60,000 nt of DNA from Paenibacillus silvisoli (GCF_030866765.1 NZ_CP133017.1:6222501-6282500); one strand, 5' to 3'. Numbered from the stretch's first letter, positions 29,822 through 41,551 are shown. Numbers and translations: made by a program. The notes: generated from the letters alone by a model not told the origin.

Positions 29822-32800
29822 TTAAGACTCAACCGGTACGCTCTCTGCTTCAACTTGAAGTTCTTCCAAGCCTGGTTCATCATCCATGCCAGCTACATGC
29901 ACGCTGCGATAGCGCTGCATACCTGTACCTGCCGGGATGAGCTTACCAATGATAACATTCTCTTTCAAACCAAGCAACTGGTCGACTTTACCTTTGATCG
30001 CGGCATCCGTCAAGACACGTGTCGTCTCTTGGAAGGAAGCTGCGGACAAGAAGGAATCCGTCTCCAGCGAGGCTTTCGTAATCCCCAGCAAGACCGGCTT
30101 CGCAACCGCCGGCTCTTTGCCGGACAGAATCGCTTCGCGGTTCGCTGCTTCATACTCGTGAATATCTACAAAAGCGCCTGGCAACAGCGTCGTGTCGCCT
30201 GCTTCTACGATACGGATTTTGCGAAGCATCTGCTTCACCATAACCTCGATGTGCTTGTCGTTGATCTCTACGCCCTGGTTACGGTATACGCGCTGAACTT
30301 CCTGAAGGATGTAGTTCTGCACGCCGCGGATACCTTTGATGCGCAGCATATCCTTCGGATCGATCGAACCGTCCGTCAGCTCGTCGCCGGCTTCGATTTG
30401 TCTGCCTTTGACTGCACGGATACGCGAGCCGTAGCTGACCGCGTACACTTTCGTTTCCGCTTCGCCTTGGACTTCGATTTCACGGCGATCCTTCGTTTCG
30501 CGGATGTCTTTAATAACCCCGTCGATTTCGGAAATGATCGCTTGACCTTTCGGGTTACGCGCTTCGAAAAGCTCTTGGATACGCGGCAAACCTTGCGTGA
30601 TGTCATCGCCGGCTACGCCGCCGGTGTGGAACGTACGCATGGTGAGCTGTGTTCCCGGCTCCCCGATGGATTGAGCGGCGATAATGCCGACCGCTTCGCC
30701 GATTTCGACGAATTTGCCTGTCGCCAGGTTGCGTCCGTAACAGATCTTACATACGCCATGACGGGCACGGCAGCTAAGAACGGAACGGATTTGCAGGCTT
30801 TCAACGCCGGCAGCGATAACTTCCTCCGCTTTGTTGGAGTTGATCAGCTGATTGCGATGAAGAATAACTTCGCCGGTTTGCGGGTTACGAACGGTCTCAA
30901 AGGAGTAGCGACCTTCAATACGGTCGTAGAGATCCTCAATGACCTCTTTGCCATCTTGAATTTTGCTGACCCGGAAGCCTTTGTCCGTACCGCAATCGTC
31001 TTCGCGAACGATAACGTCCTGCGCAACGTCGACGAGACGACGAGTCAGGTAACCGGAATCCGCGGTACGAAGCGCCGTATCGGCAAGACCTTTACGCGCA
31101 CCGTGCGTCGAGATAAAGTACTCGAGTACCGTCAGACCTTCGCGGAAGTTCGATTTGATTGGCAACTCGATGATCCGGCCGGATGGGTTGGCCATCAGAC
31201 CGCGCATACCGCCGAGCTGCGTAATTTGCGATTTGTTACCCCGTGCTTTGGAGTCGACCATGAGCATGATGGAGTTGTAACGATCCATCGATTTCATGAG
31301 GATTTCCGTAATCGCGTCTTTGGTTTTGCTCCAAATCTCGATTACACGGTCATAACGCTCTTCGTTCGTGATCAAACCGCGGCGGTATTGATTCGAAACG
31401 ACTTTAACCTTATCTTCGGACTCTTTCAAGATATCTTGTTTCTCAGGCGGTACGACTACGTCTGCAACCGCAACTGTAATACCCGCACGAGTCGAGTATG
31501 TGAAACCAAGTTCCTTGATTTTATCCAGCATAATAGATGTTTTGGTTGTATGGTATTGACGGAAGCACTCCGCGATGATTAAACCGAGATACTCTTTGCC
31601 AACGCCGCCGATTTGCGGCAAGCCATCCATAAACTTCAGCAAATCAGAGCCCTTTTCATGGACAAAATATTTATCCGGGGTTCCTTGCAGCAGGTTCACC
31701 TTAGACGGCTCATTGATGTAAGGGAAATCAGCCGGATAAATTTCGTTGAAAATGACTTTACCTACCGTCGTGCAAATCAGCGCCTTCTGCTGCGCATCGG
31801 TGAAGGATGTTTTCTTCAGCACCTTAACCGGGATAAAGATACGCGCATGCAGCGATACGATACCGCGCTGGTACGCCGAAATCGCTTCGTTCACCGAAGC
31901 AAATACGGAGCCGCTGCCTTTGCCTTCTTTGTTATCCATCGTCAAGTAGAAGCTGCCGAGAACCATATCCTGCGATGGCGTAACGACCGGCTTGCCGTCT
32001 TTCGGGTTCAAAATGTTGCCGGATGCCAGCATCAGCAAACGCGCTTCAGCTTGCGCTTCGGCGGAAAGCGGAACGTGCACGGCCATTTGGTCACCGTCAA
32101 AGTCGGCGTTGTACGCCGTACAAACGAGCGGGTGAAGCTTAATCGCTTTGCCTTCAACAAGGATCGGCTCGAACGCCTGGATACCCAAACGGTGAAGGGT
32201 CGGGGCACGGTTCAGCAGAACCGGATGCTCCTTAATGACCTCTTCAAGCACATCCCATACTTCAGGGCTGACGCGTTCTACTTTGCGCTTCGCGCTCTTG
32301 ATGTTATGGGCAAGTCCTTTGTTGACAAGCTCTTTCATAACGAACGGCTTGAACAGCTCAAGCGCCATTTCTTTCGGCAAGCCGCATTGGAACATTTTCA
32401 GGTTCGGACCTACAACGATAACGGAACGACCGGAATAGTCAACCCGTTTACCGAGCAAGTTCTGACGGAAACGTCCTTGCTTACCTTTCAGCATATGGCT
32501 GAGCGATTTCAACGGACGGTTACCCGGGCCCGTTACCGGACGGCCGCGGCGGCCGTTATCGATCAAAGCATCAACCGCTTCTTGAAGCATGCGCTTCTCG
32601 TTCTGCACGATAATGTCCGGCGCGCCGAGGTCGAGCAGACGTTTCAAACGGTTGTTACGGTTAATTACACGACGATACAGATCATTCAAGTCGGACGTAG
32701 CGAAACGTCCGCCATCCAGCTGTACCATTGGACGAAGCTCCGGCGGAATAACCGGTAGCACGTCAAGAATCATCCATTCCGGCATGTTGCCGGAGTTGCG

Positions 32801-33448
32801 GAAGGCTTCGATAACTTCAAGGCGCTTGATCGCGCGGTTACGGCGCTGGCCTTGAGCGGTACGAAGATCTTCTTTCAGTGTTTCAAGCTCGCGCTCGACG
32901 TCGATGTCTTGAAGCAGTTTTTTGACCGCTTCCGCACCCATGCCGGCATGGAAGCCATAGCCGTATTTCTCGCGGTAGCTGCGGTATTCTTTCTCGGAGA
33001 GCAGCTGTTTCTTCTCAAGCGGCGTATCTCCTGGATCGGTTACCACATATGATGCAAAATAGATGATCTCTTCAAGAGAACGAGGCGACATATCCAGCGC
33101 CAAGCCCATACGGCTTGGGATCCCTTTGAAGTACCAGATATGGGATACCGGAGCCGCAAGCTCGATATGACCCATACGTTCGCGGCGAACTTTCGCGCGC
33201 GTTACTTCAACGCCGCAGCGGTCACAAACGACGCCTTTATAACGAACGCGCTTGTATTTGCCGCAATGGCATTCCCAGTCTTTCGTCGGTCCGAAAATCT
33301 TTTCGCAGAAAAGACCTTCTTTCTCCGGCTTTAACGTCCTGTAGTTGATCGTTTCCGGTTTCTTAACTTCTCCGCGGGACCACGATCGGATTTTATCCGG
33401 AGATGCCAATCCAATCTTCATATACTCGAAGTTGTTCACGTCCAACAA
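29822..33448 (-). CDS. rpoC: DNA-directed RNA polymerase subunit beta'
   Basis: The 1208-residue subunit has the N-terminal zinc site ([20 protein letters not shown]), the catalytic Mg motif [12 protein letters not shown], the bridge-helix and trigger-loop regions ([18 protein letters not shown]) and the second zinc cluster ([19 protein letters not shown]). The start is TTG at 33448, 8 bases after AAGGAGG, giving [20 protein letters not shown] as in Bacillus; an upstream ATG at 33469 overlaps that site. It is 162 bases downstream of rpoB. Confidence 0.98.
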   Translation of the reverse strand: MLDVNNFEYMKIGLASPDKIRSWSRGEVKKPETINYRTLKPEKEGLFCEKIFGPTKDWECHCGKYKRVRYKGVVCDRCGVEVTRAKVRRERMGHIELAAPVSHIWYFKGIPSRMGLALDMSPRSLEEIIYFASYVVTDPGDTPLEKKQLLSEKEYRSYREKYGYGFHAGMGAEAVKKLLQDIDVERELETLKEDLRTAQGQRRNRAIKRLEVIEAFRNSGNMPEWMILDVLPVIPPELRPMVQLDGGRFATSDLNDLYRRVINRNNRLKRLLDLGAPDIIVQNEKRMLQEAVDALIDNGRRGRPVTGPGNRPLKSLSHMLKGKQGRFRQNLLGKRVDYSGRSVIVVGPNLKMFQCGLPKEMALELFKPFVMKELVNKGLAHNIKSAKRKVERVSPEVWDVLEEVIKEHPVLLNRAPTLHRLGIQAFEPILVEGKAIKLHPLVCTAYNADFDGDQMAVHVPLSAEAQAEARLLMLASGNILNPKDGKPVVTPSQDMVLGSFYLTMDNKEGKGSGSVFASVNEAISAYQRGIVSLHARIFIPVKVLKKTSFTDAQQKALICTTVGKVIFNEIYPADFPYINEPSKVNLLQGTPDKYFVHEKGSDLLKFMDGLPQIGGVGKEYLGLIIAECFRQYHTTKTSIMLDKIKELGFTYSTRAGITVAVADVVVPPEKQDILKESEDKVKVVSNQYRRGLITNEERYDRVIEIWSKTKDAITEILMKSMDRYNSIMLMVDSKARGNKSQITQLGGMRGLMANPSGRIIELPIKSNFREGLTVLEYFISTHGARKGLADTALRTADSGYLTRRLVDVAQDVIVREDDCGTDKGFRVSKIQDGKEVIEDLYDRIEGRYSFETVRNPQTGEVILHRNQLINSNKAEEVIAAGVESLQIRSVLSCRARHGVCKICYGRNLATGKFVEIGEAVGIIAAQSIGEPGTQLTMRTFHTGGVAGDDITQGLPRIQELFEARNPKGQAIISEIDGVIKDIRETKDRREIEVQGEAETKVYAVSYGSRIRAVKGRQIEAGDELTDGSIDPKDMLRIKGIRGVQNYILQEVQRVYRNQGVEINDKHIEVMVKQMLRKIRIVEAGDTTLLPGAFVDIHEYEAANREAILSGKEPAVAKPVLLGITKASLETDSFLSAASFQETTRVLTDAAIKGKVDQLLGLKENVIIGKLIPAGTGMQRYRSVHVAGMDDEPGLEELQVEAESVPVES

Positions 33449-33510
33449 GGAGCAACCCTCCTTCGTCATGGTTCACTAATATGCTGTATTTAATGCCGTT
33501 GACGGCTAAA

Positions 33511-33531
33511 GGAGCGCTGTGCAGCGGCTCC
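33511..33531 (-). other. Hairpin in the rpoB-rpoC gap
   Basis: On the minus strand GGAGC-CGCTG pairs with CAGCG-CTCC around a 2-base centre, followed by TTTAGCC. It is compact but lacks a proper T run; a partial attenuator or RNase site is possible. Confidence 0.45.
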
Positions 33532-33610
33532 CTCAGCTTTCAAATCCGCCCGTGAAGTTGGATCGGCATGCTATGACTTTTCGGCAGGCAGTCGGTTCAG
33601 ACGGCGTCGA

Positions 33611-36600
33611 TTACTCGATGCCGACTTCCGCGCCTTCCAGATTGAGGTTCAGCTTGTCAGTCGCTGCATCATCCTCATCGTCGATCTCTTTCATTTCGAT
33701 CTCTTCTTCGTTCTCGGTCAGGATTTTAACGTCCATACCCAAGCTTTGAAGCTCTTTGATCAAAACTTTGAAGGATTCAGGAACGCCCGGCTCCGGCACG
33801 TTCTCCCCTTTGACGATCGATTCGTACGTTTTGACGCGGCCGACGACATCATCGGATTTTACGGTCAAAATTTCTTGCAGCGTATATGCGGCGCCATAGG
33901 CTTCAAGCGCCCATACTTCCATCTCCCCGAAACGCTGGCCGCCGAACTGCGCTTTACCACCCAGCGGCTGCTGCGTAACGAGCGAGTAAGGACCTGTGGA
34001 ACGGGCATGGATTTTATCGTCAACCATGTGCGCCAGTTTGATCATGTACATGACGCCGACCGTAACTTCGCGCTCGAACGGCTCACCGGAGCGTCCATCG
34101 TAAAGAATAGTCTTACCATTACGCTGCATGCCGGCTTCTTCCATCGTGTCGAATACGTCATACTCGCGCGCGCCGTCAAATACTGGCGTTGCGGAATGAA
34201 TCCCAAGATGTTTGCACGCCATACCCAAGTGAACTTCGAGCACTTGACCGATGTTCATACGGGATGGTACGCCCAGCGGGTTGAGAACAACCTCTACTGG
34301 CGTGCCGTCCGGCAGGAATGGCATATCTTCTTCCGGAAGGATACGGGCGATGACACCTTTGTTACCGTGACGTCCCGCCATCTTATCGCCTTCGGAGATT
34401 TTACGTTTTTGCGCGATATAGGCGCGAACCAGCTGGTTAACGCCAGGTGGCAGCTCGTCGCCGTTCTCGCGGGTAAATACTTTCACGTCGACAACGATAC
34501 CGTCGGTACCGTGCGGTACGCGCAAGCTCGTGTCACGCACTTCGCGTGCCTTCTCGCCGAAGATCGCGTGCAGCAAACGCTCTTCCGCCGTCAGCTCCGT
34601 CACGCCCTTAGGCGTTACTTTACCGACCAGAATGTCGCCTGCATTGATCTCTGCGCCGACACGGATAATGCCGCGCTCATCCAAATTGCGGAGCGCTTCT
34701 TCGCCGACATTCGGGATGTCGCGCGTAATTTCTTCCGGTCCGAGCTTCGTGTCACGCGCTTCCGACTCATATTCCTCGATATGAATCGACGTGTACACGT
34801 CCTCTTTAACCAGCTTCTCGCTCAGCAGGATCGCATCCTCGTAGTTGTACCCTTCCCACGTCATGAACGCAACGACAACGTTGCGACCGAGCGCCAATTC
34901 GCCCATTTCCGTGGAAGGTCCGTCCGCCAGAATGTCACCTTTCTTCACGATATCGCCTTTACGGCAGATTGGACGCTGGTTGATGCATGTACCTTGGTTG
35001 GAGCGCATGAACTTATGCAGCTTCATTTTCACAAGGTCGCCGGTAACCGGCTTGCCGTCAACCATCTCGACGCGGCGCAGCCAAATTTCGTTGGCCGATA
35101 CGCGCTCGATGACGCCATCATATTTCGAAACGATACATACGCCGGAGTCTTTAGCAGACTTATGCTCCATCCCCGTGCCGACGAGCGGCGACTTCGGAAT
35201 AAGAAGCGGAACAGCCTGCCGCTGCATGTTGGATCCCATGAGCGCACGGTTGGAGTCATCGTTCTCGAGAAACGGAATGAGCGCCGTCGCGACGGAAACA
35301 ACCTGTTTAGGCGATACGTCCATATAGTCAACGCGTTCTGTAGGCATGGTCAAAATGTTGTCCGCTTGCTTGTTGTAACGAACGATAACGGCGTCTTCGA
35401 GGAACTTACCTTCTTCGGTAAGCTTCGCGTTCGCTTGCGCGATAACGTAGTTATCTTCTTCGTCGGCAGTCAAGTAAGCAATTTGCTCCGTAACGACGCC
35501 CACCTTTGGATCTACCCAACGGTATGGAGCCTCGATAAAGCCGTATTCGTTGATGCGCGCGAATGTCGACAAGGAGTTGATCAGACCGATGTTCGGTCCC
35601 TCCGGCGTCTCGATCGGACACATACGGCCATAGTGAGAGTTATGAACGTCACGAACCTCGAAGCCCGCGCGCTCACGCGTCAAACCGCCCGGTCCTAGTG
35701 CGGACAGACGACGTTTGTGCGTCAGCTCGGCAAGCGGGTTCGTTTGGTCCATAAACTGGGACAACTGCGACGAACCAAAGAACTCTTTAATCGATGCGAT
35801 AACCGGACGGATATTGATCAGCGCCTGAGGCGTAATCGCATTCGCATCTTGGATGGACATCCGCTCGCGAACAACGCGCTCCATACGGGACAAACCGATA
35901 CGGAACTGGTTCTGAAGCAGCTCGCCAACCGAACGAAGACGACGGTTACCCAGGTGGTCAATATCATCCGTGCTGCCTACGCCGTGCAGCAGGTTGATGA
36001 AGTAGTTAATGGAAGCGATGATGTCGGCAGGCGTAATATGCTTAACTGCCTTGTCTATGATGCCGTTGGCAATGACTTTGATAACCTTGCTCTCGTCTTC
36101 AGGCGAGAATACGGTCACCGTTTGAAGAGGAATGCTATCTGCATCGAGCACGCCATTCGCAACGTTGTACGTTTTGAAGCCTACGTTGTCCTCCAAATAA
36201 GGAATAAGCTCATCCAGCACGCGGCGGTCAATCATTTGACCGGCTTCCGCCAGAATTTCGCCCGTACTCGGATCGAACAACGTTTCCGCCAACCGTTGGT
36301 TGAACAAGCGGTTTTTGATGTGCAGCTTCTTATTGATTTTGTACCGGCCGACGTTGGCCAGATCGTAACGCTTTGGATCAAAGAAGCGCGCTACAAGCAA
36401 GCTCTTTGCGTTATCAAGCGTCGGCGGCTCGCCCGGACGGAGTCTTTCGTAGATCTCGATAAGAGCTTTTTCCGTGGAATCGGTGTTATCCTTATCCAGG
36501 GTATTGCGAATATATTCGTCATGGCCCAGCAATTCCAAAATCTCGGCATCCGTGCCAAAACCAAGCGCGCGCAGAAGCACCGTAACCGGAATTTTCCGAG

Positions 36601-37156
36601 TGCGGTCGATCCGGACATAAATGATGTCCTTCGCATCGGTTTCGAGCTCCAGCCATGCGCCGCGGTTCGGGATCACCGTAGCCGTATAATTTCTCTTGCC
36701 ATTTTTGTCCACTTTCGTGCTAAAGTAAACGCTAGGTGAACGTACCAATTGGCTGACGATAACGCGTTCCGCGCCATTTATAATAAATGTGCCCGTCTCG
36801 GTCATCAGCGGGAAATCGCCCATGAACACTTCTTGCTCTTTCACTTCGCCGGTTTCCTTGTTAATGAGTCGAACCTTCACACGCAGCGGGGCTGCATAAG
36901 TCACGTCGCGTTCTTTCGACTCATCGACTGAATACTTAGGCTCGCCAAGTGAATAGTCGATGAACTCAAGCATCAAATTACCCGTAAAATCCTGAATCGG
37001 CGAGATGTCTTGGAAAAGCTCTAGCAAGTCCTTCTCCAAAAACTTCTCGTACGATTTTTGTTGGATTTCAATCAGGTTCGGAACTTCGAGCACCTCGCGG
37101 ATGCGGGCATAGCTTCTTCTCGTGCGACGCCCATACTGAACAAGTTGTCCTGCCAA
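33611..37156 (-). CDS. rpoB: DNA-directed RNA polymerase subunit beta
   Basis: The 1181-residue subunit has all major blocks: [16 protein letters not shown] at the start, the rifampicin region [20 protein letters not shown] and [13 protein letters not shown] (wild type), [13 protein letters not shown], and the C-terminal [20 protein letters not shown]. The TTG at 37156 follows GGTGAGG by 5 bases and aligns with the Bacillus start; the frame continues to 37225. An acidic tail of about 40 residues ends the protein. Confidence 0.97.
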   Translation of the reverse strand: MAGQLVQYGRRTRRSYARIREVLEVPNLIEIQQKSYEKFLEKDLLELFQDISPIQDFTGNLMLEFIDYSLGEPKYSVDESKERDVTYAAPLRVKVRLINKETGEVKEQEVFMGDFPLMTETGTFIINGAERVIVSQLVRSPSVYFSTKVDKNGKRNYTATVIPNRGAWLELETDAKDIIYVRIDRTRKIPVTVLLRALGFGTDAEILELLGHDEYIRNTLDKDNTDSTEKALIEIYERLRPGEPPTLDNAKSLLVARFFDPKRYDLANVGRYKINKKLHIKNRLFNQRLAETLFDPSTGEILAEAGQMIDRRVLDELIPYLEDNVGFKTYNVANGVLDADSIPLQTVTVFSPEDESKVIKVIANGIIDKAVKHITPADIIASINYFINLLHGVGSTDDIDHLGNRRLRSVGELLQNQFRIGLSRMERVVRERMSIQDANAITPQALINIRPVIASIKEFFGSSQLSQFMDQTNPLAELTHKRRLSALGPGGLTRERAGFEVRDVHNSHYGRMCPIETPEGPNIGLINSLSTFARINEYGFIEAPYRWVDPKVGVVTEQIAYLTADEEDNYVIAQANAKLTEEGKFLEDAVIVRYNKQADNILTMPTERVDYMDVSPKQVVSVATALIPFLENDDSNRALMGSNMQRQAVPLLIPKSPLVGTGMEHKSAKDSGVCIVSKYDGVIERVSANEIWLRRVEMVDGKPVTGDLVKMKLHKFMRSNQGTCINQRPICRKGDIVKKGDILADGPSTEMGELALGRNVVVAFMTWEGYNYEDAILLSEKLVKEDVYTSIHIEEYESEARDTKLGPEEITRDIPNVGEEALRNLDERGIIRVGAEINAGDILVGKVTPKGVTELTAEERLLHAIFGEKAREVRDTSLRVPHGTDGIVVDVKVFTRENGDELPPGVNQLVRAYIAQKRKISEGDKMAGRHGNKGVIARILPEEDMPFLPDGTPVEVVLNPLGVPSRMNIGQVLEVHLGMACKHLGIHSATPVFDGAREYDVFDTMEEAGMQRNGKTILYDGRSGEPFEREVTVGVMYMIKLAHMVDDKIHARSTGPYSLVTQQPLGGKAQFGGQRFGEMEVWALEAYGAAYTLQEILTVKSDDVVGRVKTYESIVKGENVPEPGVPESFKVLIKELQSLGMDVKILTENEEEIEMKEIDDEDDAATDKLNLNLEGAEVGIE

Positions 37157-37532
37157 CTTAACCTCACCCCTCATGTCTGCTTCACAGAAAGTGAACAATG
37201 ACCTTTTATAAACAAGCTTAAACATTCACATAGCCCGCCCAAAATTGAAGCAGGTCATGCGAACGTCTATCACGTTGTTAAAACCAGAAATTGCAGCAGG
37301 CAAATTCTGATTCAAAAAAAGAAAAGCCCTTATCGAGAAATCGAAAGAAGAGCATGCTTCTGTCAGCCACAACTCTGTGGTACAATAGACCACAACAGTC
37401 TCATATCAAGTAATTTTGACCCAAAATGTAAACATTATACGTCAAAACCGCTCATTCTATACATTAAAATTTTGCGCTTGACATTTTAGCTGACTAAAGA
37501 GATTGTGCCCATTTTAATGCTGACATTTTATA
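37157..37532 (-). promoter_or_regulatory. Long untranslated region upstream of rpoB with alternative hairpins
   Basis: At 37367-37394 the strand carries CCACA-actc-TGTGGT-acaatag-ACCACA: the middle TGTGG can pair with either neighbour, so two hairpins exclude each other. TAAAATGTCA occurs twice on the minus strand (37521-37530 and 37480-37489, 41 bases apart). A T-rich run follows a weak hairpin near 37310-37360. An attenuation-like leader is possible. Confidence 0.45.
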
Positions 37533-37561
37533 ATGATATCACATTAGAAGATTCGAGTCAA
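37533..37561 (-). promoter_or_regulatory. Sigma-A promoter upstream of rpoB
   Basis: Minus-strand TTGACT (37556-37561) and TATCAT (37533-37538) are 17 bases apart, just after the methylase stop. Its transcript would have a leader of about 370 bases before rpoB. Confidence 0.65.
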
Positions 37562-37581
37562 CAAAATGTTACTCTGTTCCC

Positions 37582-38184
37582 CTAGGCTTCCTTCCACGCC
37601 CTTAAAATGCGATACCCCTTCTCTTTCGTTACCTCTTCTACGTTACCAAATACCGCTTCGAGCTTCGCCGCAGCAGACGGCGCGCCCTGCTTCTTCTGAA
37701 TAACAACCCACATGGAACCGCCCGGCGCCAGCAATTCGGCTCCCTCTTCAAAAATCCGATGGACCACGTCTTTGCCTGCCCGAATTGGCGGATTCGTAAT
37801 AATCGTATCGAAGGATCGCCCCTTCACCTGCTCATAAACGTCGCTTTGCAGGACGGCCGCATTCGCGATGCCGTTCAATTTCACGTTCTCGGCGGCAAGC
37901 GCCACCGCACGTTCATTGACATCGATCATCGTCACCTGGCCATTCGGCGCCAGCTTAGCCGCCGTAATCCCCATCGGTCCATATCCGCAGCCGACATCTA
38001 GCACCTTGGCATTGTCGACAAGTTCAAGCGCATCGAGAAGCACTCTGCTGCCAAAATCGACGCCTGTTTTGGAGAAAACGCCCGAATCCGTCACAAACCG
38101 CAGCTTGTGGCCGCGAAGCTCGGTTTCAAGCAGATGCCGATCATGTGCGGTATTAGGCGTTCTTGTGTAGTAATGGTCTGACAT
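37582..38184 (-). CDS. RsmC-like class I SAM-dependent methyltransferase (YbxB)
   Basis: The 200-residue protein has the SAM-binding motif VLDVGCGYGPMGITAAKL (about 60-78), acidic motif II VTMIDVNERAV and the N-(D/N)PP(Y/F)-like motif ITNPPIRAGK, which marks amino-methyltransferases acting on guanine or glutamine. It is placed between rplL and rpoB like YbxB of Bacillus and resembles the 16S rRNA m2G methylase RsmC. Its exact target is inferred only. The ATG at 38184 has GGAGG 6 bases upstream. Confidence 0.9.
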   Translation of the reverse strand: MSDHYYTRTPNTAHDRHLLETELRGHKLRFVTDSGVFSKTGVDFGSRVLLDALELVDNAKVLDVGCGYGPMGITAAKLAPNGQVTMIDVNERAVALAAENVKLNGIANAAVLQSDVYEQVKGRSFDTIITNPPIRAGKDVVHRIFEEGAELLAPGGSMWVVIQKKQGAPSAAAKLEAVFGNVEEVTKEKGYRILRAWKEA

Positions 38185-38224
38185 CCTGCCCCTCCTCAGT
38201 CGCTGCAATACCGTAAAATCAAGG

Positions 38225-38256
38225 AAACCCCTTAAAGCCGGAGCTTCAAGGGGTTT
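38225..38256 (-). terminator. Terminator/attenuator after rplL
   Basis: AAACCCCTT-AAAGC pairs with GCTTC-AAGGGGTTT around CGGA; on the minus strand TTTCCTTGATTTT follows. The interrupted T run suggests partial readthrough into the methylase and rpoB. Confidence 0.75.
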
Positions 38257-38273
38257 GCCGCTATAAGCGGTTA

Positions 38274-38636
38274 TTACTTCACTTCTACGGAAGCGCCTGC
38301 TTCTTCAAGCTTAGCTTTTACTGCATCAGCGTCTTCTTTCGACACCTTTTCTTTTACTGCTTTAGGAGCGCCGTCAACAAGGTCTTTCGCTTCTTTCAGG
38401 CCAAGACCTGTGATTTCGCGAACGACTTTGATAACGTTGATTTTGGAAGCGCCAGCGTTGTTCAAGATTACGTCGAACTCAGTTTGCTCTTCAACTACAG
38501 CTGCTGCCGCACCGCCGCCCATTGCTACAGGTGCTGCTGCCGTTACGCCGAATTCTTCTTCGATTGCTTTAACCAGGTCGTTCAGTTCCAGAACGTTCAT
38601 GCCTTTAATGGCTTCCAAGATTTGCTCTTTACTCAT
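38274..38636 (-). CDS. rplL: 50S ribosomal protein L7/L12 (bL12)
   Basis: The 120-residue stalk protein has the N-terminal dimer domain ([20 protein letters not shown]), an Ala/Gly hinge (GGGAAAA) and the factor-binding C-domain ([20 protein letters not shown]). It recruits translational GTPases. GGAGG lies 8 bases before the ATG at 38636. Confidence 0.98.
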   Translation of the reverse strand: MSKEQILEAIKGMNVLELNDLVKAIEEEFGVTAAAPVAMGGGAAAAVVEEQTEFDVILNNAGASKINVIKVVREITGLGLKEAKDLVDGAPKAVKEKVSKEDADAVKAKLEEAGASVEVK

Positions 38637-38714
38637 GAGATGAACCTCCAATAATTTGTTTTGGTTTTTATTTGATCCGTAAACCTAGATGACCGGTAAG
38701 TCGTCCAAGTTCGA

Positions 38715-39212
38715 TTAAGCTTCTTGTTTTTCTGCAACAGCTTTAACTGCAAGAGCAAAGTTGCGCATTGGAGCTTGAAGCACGCTGAGAAGCATGGAGA
38801 GCAAACCTTCGCGGGACGGAAGATCCGCCAGCGCTTTGATTTGGTCCGCGTTGAAGACTTGACCTTCAACAACGCCGCCCTTCAGTTTAAGTGCGTCATT
38901 CTTCTTAGCGAAGTCCGCCAAAATTTTGGCTGGAGCAACTGCGTCGTCTTTACTGAACGCTACAGCTGTAGGACCAGCAAGAACGGCATCCAGTTCAGTC
39001 AGTTCTGCGTTAGCAGTCGCACGGCGAACGAGCGAGTTTTTCAGAACTTGGAACTCGACGTTAGCTTCGCGCAATTGTTTACGGAGCTCAGTAACTTGCT
39101 GAACGTTAAGACCACGGTAATCAGCAACAACTGTGCTCGAGCTCTCGCGAAGCTTCGCAGTGATCTCTGCAACAGCCGCTTCTTTACCTTGAATGATTTT
39201 TGCGTTTGCCAA
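38715..39212 (-). CDS. rplJ: 50S ribosomal protein L10 (uL10)
   Basis: The 165-residue protein begins with a TTG start ([20 protein letters not shown]) and has [20 protein letters not shown]. Its C-terminal helix anchors L7/L12 dimers. GGAGG lies 8 bases before the TTG at 39212. An L10 leader lies upstream, so the L10-L12 complex probably represses its own synthesis, as in other bacteria. Confidence 0.97.
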   Translation of the reverse strand: MANAKIIQGKEAAVAEITAKLRESSSTVVADYRGLNVQQVTELRKQLREANVEFQVLKNSLVRRATANAELTELDAVLAGPTAVAFSKDDAVAPAKILADFAKKNDALKLKGGVVEGQVFNADQIKALADLPSREGLLSMLLSVLQAPMRNFALAVKAVAEKQEA

Positions 39213-39289
39213 AATGTACACCTCCCGTTATGTTGTCAACATCCCGATTAATGCAGCGGAATCCTTCCACGCGATGCATGAGAAAGGCC

Positions 39290-39422
39290 CCCGCGGACGA
39301 GCGAAGGCCATGATGGTCCGTTGATCACTTCAGCCATACCGGCAAAAGCGCACAAACACGTTTATCATAACACCTCGGTAGGAAATTAAGCCGCGCAGGC
39401 ACCTACTGTCTTCGGTATGCAT
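39290..39422 (-). promoter_or_regulatory. Ribosomal protein L10 leader
   Basis: The minus strand reads ACCGAAGACAGTAGGTGCC (from about 39418), then CGGCTTAAT and CCTACCGAGGTG (to about 39371). CCGAAGACAGTAGG pairs with CCTACCGAGG. This matches the conserved core of the L10 leader that binds L10(L12)4. Further hairpins lie downstream toward rplJ. Confidence 0.85.
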
Positions 39423-39449
39423 ATTCGTTTATCAAATTTTCGTTTTCTC

Positions 39450-40142
39450 TTAGCGGAACGAAGCGGCGTTCAAACGAGCGCCTGGACCCATCGTCGAGGA
39501 AACGGAAATGTTTTTCAGGTAAACCCCTTTAGCTGCAGCCGGTTTTGCACGGTTGAGCGCATCGATCAGTGCTTTCAAGTTGTCGTTCAGCTTTTCAGTG
39601 TCGAACGATACTTTACCGATTGGTGCGTGGATTTGACCTGCACGGTCAAGACGGTATTCAATCTTACCAGCCTTGATTTCTTGTACGGCTTTCGTAACGT
39701 CAAACGTTACTGTACCCGCTTTAGGGTTAGGCATAAGGCCTTTACCGCCGAGGATACGGCCGAGTTTACCAACTTCAGCCATCATGTCCGGAGTCGCAAC
39801 GCAAACGTCGAACTCGAACCAGCCTTGTTGGATTTTAGCGATTACGTCAGCATCGCCAACATAATCCGCGCCTGCTGCTTCTGCTTCTTTGGCTTTGTCG
39901 CCTTTTGCAAAAACGAGAACGCGTTTTGTTTTACCAGTGCCGTGAGGAAGTACAACTACGCCACGAACAGCTTGGTCTTGTTTCTTAGGGTCTACGCCCA
40001 AACGCACAGCAACTTCAACCGTTTCGTCGAACTTTGCCGTAGCGGCTTTCTTAACGAGCTCAATAGCTTCTTGAGACTCGTAAGTTGCTTCAGCATCAAT
40101 CAGCTTTGCAGCTTCAAGATATTTTTTACCGTGCTTAGCCAT
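39450..40142 (-). CDS. rplA: 50S ribosomal protein L1 (uL1)
   Basis: The 230-residue protein begins [20 protein letters not shown] and contains [20 protein letters not shown], typical of L1 in the mobile L1 stalk. It lies 134 bases after rplK, a long gap holding a possible L1-binding site. Confidence 0.98.
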   Translation of the reverse strand: MAKHGKKYLEAAKLIDAEATYESQEAIELVKKAATAKFDETVEVAVRLGVDPKKQDQAVRGVVVLPHGTGKTKRVLVFAKGDKAKEAEAAGADYVGDADVIAKIQQGWFEFDVCVATPDMMAEVGKLGRILGGKGLMPNPKAGTVTFDVTKAVQEIKAGKIEYRLDRAGQIHAPIGKVSFDTEKLNDNLKALIDALNRAKPAAAKGVYLKNISVSSTMGPGARLNAASFR

Positions 40143-40276
40143 TACAATTCTCCTCCTTGTGTGGTAGTAACGGAAAATACTTCGAGCGAATCGAAGATCC
40201 TCCCACCTGAGCGAACAAATGTCACGCTCAGTTCAGACAACGCCATCTGGCGTGTCTCATGTTTGCCGTCACCGAA
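40143..40276 (-). promoter_or_regulatory. Structured rplK-rplA spacer with possible L1-binding motif
   Basis: On the minus strand CTGAGCG pairs with CGCTCAG, directly followed by GTGGGAGGATC (40196-40207), and then CTTCGA/TCGAAG forms another hairpin. GTGGGAG next to a stem resembles known L1-binding sites in rRNA and L1 operon mRNAs. The identification is by eye only. Confidence 0.4.
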
Positions 40277-40702
40277 TTAGTCTTCGACGACAACGCCCAT
40301 GCTGCGTGCTGTACCTTCAACCATGCGCATAGCTGCTTCCACAGATGCTGCGTTGAGGTCAGGCATTTTTTGTTCAGCGATCTCGCGAACGACCGAACGC
40401 TTAACCGTCGCAACTTTCTTCTTGTTCGGCTCACCGGAACCTTTAGCAATCTTAGCAGCAACGCGAAGAAGTACTGCAGCCGGCGGCGTTTTCGTTTCGA
40501 AAGTGAACGAGCGATCTTCAAAAACAGTGATTACAACCGGGATAATCAAACCAGCTTGATCTGCAGTACGAGCGTTGAACTCTTTACAGAAAGCCATGAT
40601 GTTAACCCCTGCTTGACCTAGCGCTGGACCGATCGGCGGAGCCGGATTCGCTTTACCCGCTGGAACTTGCAGTTTAACCAACTTGATGACCTTTTTTGCC
40701 AT
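40277..40702 (-). CDS. rplK: 50S ribosomal protein L11 (uL11)
   Basis: The 141-residue protein has [20 protein letters not shown] at the start and the RNA-binding C-domain ([20 protein letters not shown]). The N-domain proline-rich segment needed for thiostrepton binding and RelA activation is intact. Confidence 0.98.
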   Translation of the reverse strand: MAKKVIKLVKLQVPAGKANPAPPIGPALGQAGVNIMAFCKEFNARTADQAGLIIPVVITVFEDRSFTFETKTPPAAVLLRVAAKIAKGSGEPNKKKVATVKRSVVREIAEQKMPDLNAASVEAAMRMVEGTARSMGVVVED

Positions 40703-40752
40703 GATGACACCTCCTTGCCGTAGTAATCACATGCCGGAATAAAAACCCGCTG

Positions 40753-41295
40753 TTAAACCTTCTCTACTTGACTGTAGTCCAGTTCAACCGGCGTCTCTCT
40801 GCCAAACATGTTGACATGCACCTTCAGCTTGCTTTTGTCGAGCAGAATTTCTTCCACCGTTCCGACAAAATTAGCGAATGGCCCGACTTTAACACGCACC
40901 GTTTCCTTCAGATCGAATTCAATCTTCGGTTTCGGCTCTTCCATGCCCATATGGCGCAAAATCTGTTCCACTTCATCAGGCAAAAGCGGGGTAGGTTTCG
41001 AGCCCGAGCCGGTCGATCCGACAAATCCGGTTACGCCGGGTGTGTTGCGTACGACATACCAGGAATCATCCGTCTGAATCATTTCCACAAGGACGTAGCC
41101 GGGATAAACTTTACGCATGACGGTTTTTTTCTTGCCGTCTTTGTTCACCACTTCTTCTTCCATCGGAACAAGCACACGGAAAATCTTGTCTTCCATGCCC
41201 ATCGATTCAACGCGTTTCTCCAAGTTTGCCTTTACTTTGTTCTCATACCCTGAGTAGGTGTGAACAACATACCATCTTTTCTCCATCGTTTCCAT
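40753..41295 (-). CDS. nusG: Transcription termination/antitermination factor NusG
   Basis: The 180-residue protein has the NGN domain (RWYVVHTYSGYENKVKANLE) and a C-terminal KOW domain (VKVGPFANFVGTVEEI, MFGRETPVELDY). It binds RNA polymerase and affects pausing and termination. The ATG at 41295 follows GGGTGG by 6 bases; an in-frame ATG three codons later is the Bacillus-like alternative. It is 23 bases after secE. Confidence 0.97.
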   Translation of the reverse strand: METMEKRWYVVHTYSGYENKVKANLEKRVESMGMEDKIFRVLVPMEEEVVNKDGKKKTVMRKVYPGYVLVEMIQTDDSWYVVRNTPGVTGFVGSTGSGSKPTPLLPDEVEQILRHMGMEEPKPKIEFDLKETVRVKVGPFANFVGTVEEILLDKSKLKVHVNMFGRETPVELDYSQVEKV

Positions 41296-41318
41296 AAACA
41301 GCCACCCTTGGCCCCTTC

Positions 41319-41528
41319 TTAAACAATCAGTTCGACCAATGCGGAAATCCCGATGTCAAGAACCCAGAAGTAAATTGTTACCGCTATAATCGTAAAAAAC
41401 ACCACGAGTGTATAGCTTGTCAATTCCTTGCGGCTCGGCCAGCGGACTTTCTTCAGTTCCGCGAAGCTGTCGGTGAAGAAGGAAAAAGTCGACCCGAAGC
41501 TCTGCTTCAGTTTAGCTAAAAATGCCAC
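41319..41528 (-). CDS. secE: Protein translocase subunit SecE
   Basis: The 69-residue protein has the conserved amphipathic helix with the motif ELKKVRWPSRKELTSYT and one C-terminal transmembrane helix (VVFFTIIAVTIYFWVLDIG). It stabilises SecY. Three GTG starts are possible (41528, 41534, 41537); 41528 is best spaced from GGAGG, at 10 bases. Confidence 0.93.
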   Translation of the reverse strand: MAFLAKLKQSFGSTFSFFTDSFAELKKVRWPSRKELTSYTLVVFFTIIAVTIYFWVLDIGISALVELIV

Positions 41529-41551
41529 GTCCACCACACCTCCGTAATGAC

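Noticed and set aside
29729..31582. A 617-codon plus-strand frame opposite rpoC
   Set aside because: It is a shadow of the rpoC coding strand, rich in Arg/His/Asp, with no family resemblance and no ribosome-binding site. The same holds for the long plus-strand frames at 31613-32758.
33746..36739. Two long plus-strand frames (650 and 340 codons) opposite rpoB
   Set aside because: They are antisense to strongly conserved rpoB codons and show the amino-acid bias of shadow frames.
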